Shown: positions 58,392 to 64,000 of the stretch, in pieces
How positions within the stretch are numbered: the stretch's first letter is position 1
Layout: the number at the start of each line of letters is the position of its first letter
NCBI GenBank assembly: GCA_016801885.1
Contig: CM028899.1
Span: forward strand, 17,933,501 to 17,997,500
From: Toxotes chatareus
Lineage: Eukaryota > Chordata > Actinopteri > Toxotidae
Length of the DNA: 64,000 nucleotides
Direction of reading: 5' to 3'
Position numbers and translations under genes: made by a program
The notes under the pieces: generated by a model
The model's input: only the letters and a program-made list of their open reading frames with translations
Databases searched by the model: none
What the model was told of the DNA's origin: nothing

Positions 58392-61300
58392 GTGTGTAAG
58401 CGTGTGTGTATTCCTGTAGCTCTTGTGTTGCATGCATATGGTATCCATGTGTATGAAGAATAAAAACAACACACATTCTCTCATAGTACCTTCTATAATG
58501 TAGGTTAATTGTAATTGTTGTCTTCCTGGTTCCTGTTTGTGAATAAATTAAATTGCCACAATGATGTGATTTGATAGCCCATGGAAAATAGACATCCTAC
58601 ACACACACCTACACACACACACATTTAGGTCCACAAATGACCATTTACATGCCTGCACATGCACATTTATATACCTGCACATCAAACCCAGTGGTACACA
58701 TCAGAGGTCAGTTAGACTCATTATGTTTGCATGTCTGCATGAAAAGTTAAAGTGGGTTATTGGATAATTGGGTGCAGGTGTGTAGAAAGGGCTGCCTTTC
58801 AACATGTCCCTGCCTTTATAATGACTGACTAAGGCTGTAAAGTGTTCAAGACTACAGATTCACACCTACAGTCATACATCAAGGTCAATATTGTTGACTA
58901 TAACATTCTTTTCCATCTTGACTCCAGGATTAGGACTGTGCTCAAGGATGGGGTTCAGTACCATTTTAGTGAGTACACTTATTGAATCTGAATCATTTTG
59001 AGGCCTTTATCAGATCTTCTCAAGGAGATTATTTGGTAGGGAATGAAGGCATAGTTAGAAAAAATCTTATTTTGTTTGTTTTTTGAGGAAAACCAGAGCT
59101 CCTCACTAGGGGACCTGTGCTACAACTGCAGAAGTTGTAGAAGCTAAAGTAAAACCAACACAGTGGAAATAATGGCAATTCTACTTGATCAATCAACTAA
59201 TATTGACAAGGTAAAAGGCTGCTCTCTCTGCAAGCTCAATGCTCTTAAAGTTACCTGAAGGCAAGATTGATACAGGTCACAGAATCTGACAGGTCACAGA
59301 ATATGGTACAGAACACCTACAGTACGCTGAGGCAGAGCACTTTCCTTCTCAAGTTATCAAAAATACCACAAGTTCTTACTTTAACATACTGGACTGCACC
59401 AACAAAACAGTTTTAATCAAATGAGAAGCCTGCATTTTTAGACCCACACAGTTCATATGATGTTTTGAGTATTAAACATCTATTAACTGTTACCTAAAGA
59501 TGTCATTTATCTGTGACTGTTTCTTATGTAGTCAGAAATGTTATAATAATGAAATACACTATACAAGATTTGAAGAGGTTTCCAGGGACATTGATTAAAA
59601 TTTCATAGTGTTCACACTTTGCCTTTTGTTGTCATTGTTAATATAGTGTCATGATACACTATGTCATCATAGTGTAATGATACAAAAGCTGAGAGAGAGA
59701 GAGACCTGTTTCCACAACAGTAGTCTGTGAACACTGCTGGGAACTCTCCAATGTTGCCTGAGCCACATTACAGCTTCCTCCCTCCACACATGTGAAAAGA
59801 TGTTTTAACTCCTGATGTTGAATTGTACGATTTTGGAGTCCAGAATAACTGAAAAAATGTTTTTGCCCTGCTATTAAAACTGCTACGTTATGTGTGCACA
59901 TGTGTGTTATGTGCATATTATGCTGTTCCTAATGGTTACATTAACATCTGCTGTGTAGGGAGATGACATAGTTGTGCCCTCCAGTATAATCCATGTAATC
60001 ATATAATCATAGTAGAAGTGTTAAATCATGTAAGTCAACAGAAACCGAAGGTCAAACATTTGCACACAGAAGACGTAATCAAATCTGCTGTCTGAGTCCA
60101 CAATGGGTGATGTGTATATTTTACATATGGAAGCCAGATTTCACATGCATACATCAGGCTGCATTACATGCTCATATGTGTTCATACTCAGACTTTGCAT
60201 TCTGTTGTTTATGAGTGCATGCACTTCCCTGTGAGTGTGTGTCTTTGTGTTTGTGCTTTTAAATACCATGAAAGCAGCCATGAAACTGAATCTTCCATAC
60301 AATTCGTGTACATTAATGTTGTTTGATCAAATTGAAATTTGAATTATACGTCATAAATCGTATCATCATAAATTGCCCATTTAACACATTTCTTTGCCTT
60401 ATGCAAGGCACTTGAATTGCCTCTGTGTCTGAAAGATGCAAAACAAATAAATGTACCTATACTTGCCCGGATTTGTAGCTGTTGCCATCATAATGAGACC
60501 AGAAGATCAAACAAAAGTTGAAAAAACAACTCTGAAGACATTTCTGAGACTCATCTTCAAAAAACATCTTCAAATAGTCACCTCCCAGAGCAATCACGGT
60601 TGGTGAAATGATAAATTAATATCTACTTGTAATCAGTTTTTACATTCCTTTGGTGGAAAATATAATGATGTCAGGTGCCTGGGCTTTGGCCCCATGGTGA
60701 AAATCAATATGATGTACTTGGTCAGACAGTTTAATGCTGTCACCTGGAAGATTAAGAACCAGCAGAGCAGAGGGAGGTCGAAGAGACACACAGACTGCAG
60801 AGAAGCCTGAGGCTTGAGGTTTGAGTTTGTGTCTCTCGGGTCTGTTTCCTGTCTTCCTCATGCCCACTTCCTGTCTGTCCGTCACGGTGGAGCTGGGATT
60901 GGGTATGACACATGGCCTCTGTGTAGACACCCAGGGTCACATGTACTGATACTTTTGCACTGTTTCAGACACATTCTGCGCCTGGAGGCATGAGTGTTAT
61001 TTATCAAACAGGCGGCCCAGCTTGGAAACACACTTTGCTTGTCATCTGTGGGTGCCTTGCCTGCCATGAGTCAATTGCGCCTTCCTTTTTCTTACTTAGG
61101 AATTAAGGGGATGACTGCATTAATAACAGGTAGCAATTTTATAATTGTGGTTCTCTATGTAGAATGTGTTCGCACAGTTAAAGCAGCTCAGTTTCTGTGC
61201 ATTATCTATTTGCCTCTAAACATGAAGATTCGGTAGAGGCTTAGTGTGACTTTTACTGATGATAGCTGTAATCATTCTAAAAAATGTAGTCAATAAGACA

Positions 61301-63089
61301 CTGACACTCATTACAAGGAGGAGGTTCAATGAACTGCAGATGCATTATGCTGTTTGGAGTCTTTGTAATTGAATCACTTCAAGCTAATTCTAACCAGTTT
61401 TAGGCTGTAACAACAGCCAATTACCTTGAGATACCAGGGAAACATCTGTTTCAGCTGTATCAGACCAGCCTCCACCTTTCACCTTCTCTGGTACAAGCAT
61501 CTGTTGGACCAGCTGCTCTGTCTTGCGTGCTCCTCCTGCTGCAACATGATGCTCCTCCATCAGTCATGCTGACCTGGGTTAATTCATTTCCTCAGAAATT
61601 GGTTAGTGACTCCTACTGCATTCGTTGTAGGAGAAATAACCACCCACATAGATGTTCACACCTGGAGCCATTATTCGCTTCTTCTGGAGCTTTCCACTGT
61701 GTCACATGAGCTTCATCAGCAAGTAAACATGGAACTGGAGATTTTCAAACTCTCTGAGCAGTTTTAGGCTTTCTTGTCCAGGCTGGCTTCAAAATTGAGC
61801 TTGAGTGTTAATTCTCTACCTACGGTTGTGTTACTCTTTGATCCCTGTCTTTTACTGACCACAACTATGGGTGGACAAATCATCATCTTGAGCAGTAAAG
61901 GCTTGATTCATTATTAAAGAAAGGGCCTGCTATTTCAGGGCTCAAAAGCATTGGGCTGTAATGGACTTGGACTACGACGCTGAAGTGCTTTGACTAAGTG
62001 CTCCATCTGTCTCACTGTATCTAACACAGGTATAACCGAGTTTCCCAAAATAGAGCAATAGAACAAACTGACATTAGCAAAAGCTCCCAAACCCTCATAT
62101 TTCCCTCCACACACAGAAACCTCTACATCTACTGATGAAGACAACTATTTCAAATGTTCTCTAACGGCAGATCAATCTACCTACAGTATACAGAAATATT
62201 CACCCACACAGAAATATTGGTGAATTATTATGGAGAAGTGGAATATTAACAAGTGCTGTTTGGAGGCATAATTCAGTCTTGTGGTCTGATTTATGGCTGA
62301 AAGGGGAGAGGAAATGCACTGCATTCAAAGCGCTTTTTGAAAACTACATTTGAAGGGGAAAATATGAAGGAAAATACTAATTTGGAATTCAGTTTGTCAG
62401 CCTTTAACAGTGCTCTTCTGAGCTCTCAAAACTCAAGTTTTCAAATTTAAAAATATTGAGTCAAAGCACCAAACACTGGAATTACCAGTTTCAATCAAAA
62501 AAATGTCAGCATCAGCCCTGAAAAACGACCATTTTCTCTAACAAGAAAGAGAAAAAGAACAAATAAAATGAAAAGTACAACTAAATGATTACATGGCACG
62601 TTATGTTTTGGGAAAATCTTGCCACCCTCTATAATTCAACCACACTTGCAGGCTGTGCTCACATCATTTCAAAGCTTGAGTCTTTTCTTCAAGTGGTTTA
62701 AGTTAAAGTGCTGTCAGCGGGTGTAAGGATTTTACTAGTTTTTGACCATGAGCGTAGGCTCATTCCACAGAAAGCAATTTGTTAGTTATTGCTCTATTTA
62801 GCAGTAGGTCACAGCACATCATATTTTTCTATTTCTACTCCAAAAAGGACAGTTGTAGTGATTCTTCCAGAAGGAATATTTGTCCTGAGTTGAACCTCTA
62901 AGCCAACCTTCTTCTCAGGCTGTGTGCAAATCCCAAATAATTAATTGATGACACTGTTCCATTTAGAGGAGTCATCTCCAGGGTCTTGGTACTGTGCATG
63001 CTCACTTACTGACCTGGAGTACCGGGACACGTAAATGGAACTATGTACCTCATTAACAATATACAACCAGGTGAGGCTGACGGCCACCC
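58392..63089. other. Non-coding DNA
   Basis: Long unique-looking stretch with short (CA)n near 58600-58622 and a small near-palindromic TAGTGTCATGATACACTA at about 59644-59661. No gene or mobile element recognised. Confidence 0.45.
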
Positions 63090-63238
63090 ACCCTGAGTTC
63101 AGTACTGTTGGAGGTTTCTGTCGCCAAGTGCTTGTTCATGGTGGGCACTGCTGGCTTTCTCTCTTGACCTTATTCTGAAAAGTGCCTTGAGATGATGTTA
63201 TGTTATACCATATAAATAAATTGATTTGAATTGAATCA
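63090..63238 (+). repeat. Dispersed teleost repeat with TTGAA tail
   Basis: Contains CTGTCGCCAAGTGCTTGTTCATG, then AAAAGTGCCTTGAGATGATG, ATAAATAAATTGA and a TTGAATTGAAT end. I recognise this as the 3' end of a very abundant teleost interspersed repeat ending in (TTGAA)n. Non-autonomous fragment. Confidence 0.65.
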
Positions 63239-64000
63239 AATATTAGTTCCACCTGTGCTGTTCCTGCTATAACAAGTCAAAATGTCTACTGTTCCACTTT
63301 TGAAAGGTGTGAAAGATTGAAACTTGGCCATCCACAATTTTACGTACAGTAAAACCAGTGTCACATGCATAATGGCTTGGACACAAGTTTGTGCAGGGCA
63401 GCACAAATTGAGACAAAGATACAGCCACACGGCTATTTCAACTTGACCAGACAATTTGTATTTATTTTTGAATATGGTGAATAAACAGAGAATGCACAAA
63501 TAGTGCAGCAGTCAACTTTAAATATCTGAACAAAGCTTATAGGCTGCAATGCAATGGGAAGAAGTACTACTGAGAGACCTGTTTCAGGGCAAAAAAAATG
63601 TTAAGTCCCCCTATCAATTCCCTTCCCTTTAAAATGCAGAAAAACTAGCTCCCTCCTCTTCTCTGAGACTGACCATCTAAAAAAAACTGACACACGGTGC
63701 TCTTGTCATCAGTTGTGTTAAATCAAAGCAGCTATAGCTACTCCATCAAAGAGACATCCACCTTTTTGTTATTATTATGCATCTAGATGTTTCTGTATAA
63801 ACTCTCATTTCTGTCTGATATTTATAAGGATATTTTCACAGAACCAACAGAGAATATTAAGTGAGGGAATCATTTACCACGTGTTACAGCGCAATTTGTA
63901 AATGTTGATGTTCACAAAGGTGAGAACTCTTACTTTCCACTTTCTTTAGTCACCAGACGGCGTTATCAACACAGTAGGAGAAAGACATTACTGGCATTGA
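63239..64000. other. Non-coding DNA to window end
   Basis: Nothing recognisable. Confidence 0.45.

Noticed and set aside
61621..61660. CIRCRRNNHPHRC resembling a zinc knuckle
   Set aside because: Spacing does not fit CCHC and there is no surrounding gag-like sequence.

Overview
The window looks like teleost fish DNA, probably from a percomorph. The evidence is the mix of transposable-element relics (a BEL/Pao LTR retrotransposon, L2-type LINE tails, a hAT relic), the abundance of (CA/TG)n, (GA)n and (TTTA)n microsatellites, and several sequences I recognise as common dispersed repeats of spiny-rayed fishes. I find no intact host protein-coding gene, rRNA or CRISPR array. Most long open frames elsewhere are low-complexity artefacts (TG/CA tracts, a pyrimidine-rich strand) or shadows of the retrotransposon.

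Layout: 1-10 kb is mostly unique non-coding DNA with a LINE C-terminal relic at 3.8-4.05 kb. 10-13 kb holds four copies of a diverged TGAGTCA-bearing repeat, a hAT relic and a 5'-truncated LINE tail on the plus strand. 17.6-18.5 kb is a 5'-truncated L2-like LINE on the minus strand, followed by dispersed repeats to 19.1 kb. 20.2-21.8 kb is a decayed minus-strand copy of a multi-copy fish gene family with an N-terminal Cys/His block. 23-36 kb is mostly unique DNA with possible regulatory clusters at 23.97 and 33.8 kb, and a second LINE tail at 34.6-35.0 kb inverted relative to the first.

The main feature is a BEL/Pao LTR retrotransposon on the minus strand, about 36.86-43.70 kb. Reading leftward it has a 5' LTR, a primer-binding site matching tRNA-Tyr, gag with three zinc knuckles, an aspartic protease, reverse transcriptase (active site YVDN), RNase H, an H2C2 finger, a DDE integrase, a short polypurine tract and a 3' LTR. 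The LTRs are nearly identical, which implies a recent insertion, yet the internal coding region changes frame at about eight places, so this copy as read is not autonomous. No env frame is seen.

43.7-64 kb is non-coding: long TG/CA microsatellites, another LINE endonuclease-region fragment (47.3-47.6 kb), dispersed repeats, a 0.5 kb pyrimidine-rich strand (51.6-52.1 kb), three small diverged direct duplications (52.3, 53.1-53.6 and 55.1 kb), a tRNA-like sequence (58.3 kb) and a repeat tail at 63.1-63.2 kb. Candidate host exons at 6.6, 10.0, 25.0 and 29.9 kb rest only on splice-site and open-frame appearance. All family calls come from reading the sequence and memory of the families; no search was run.
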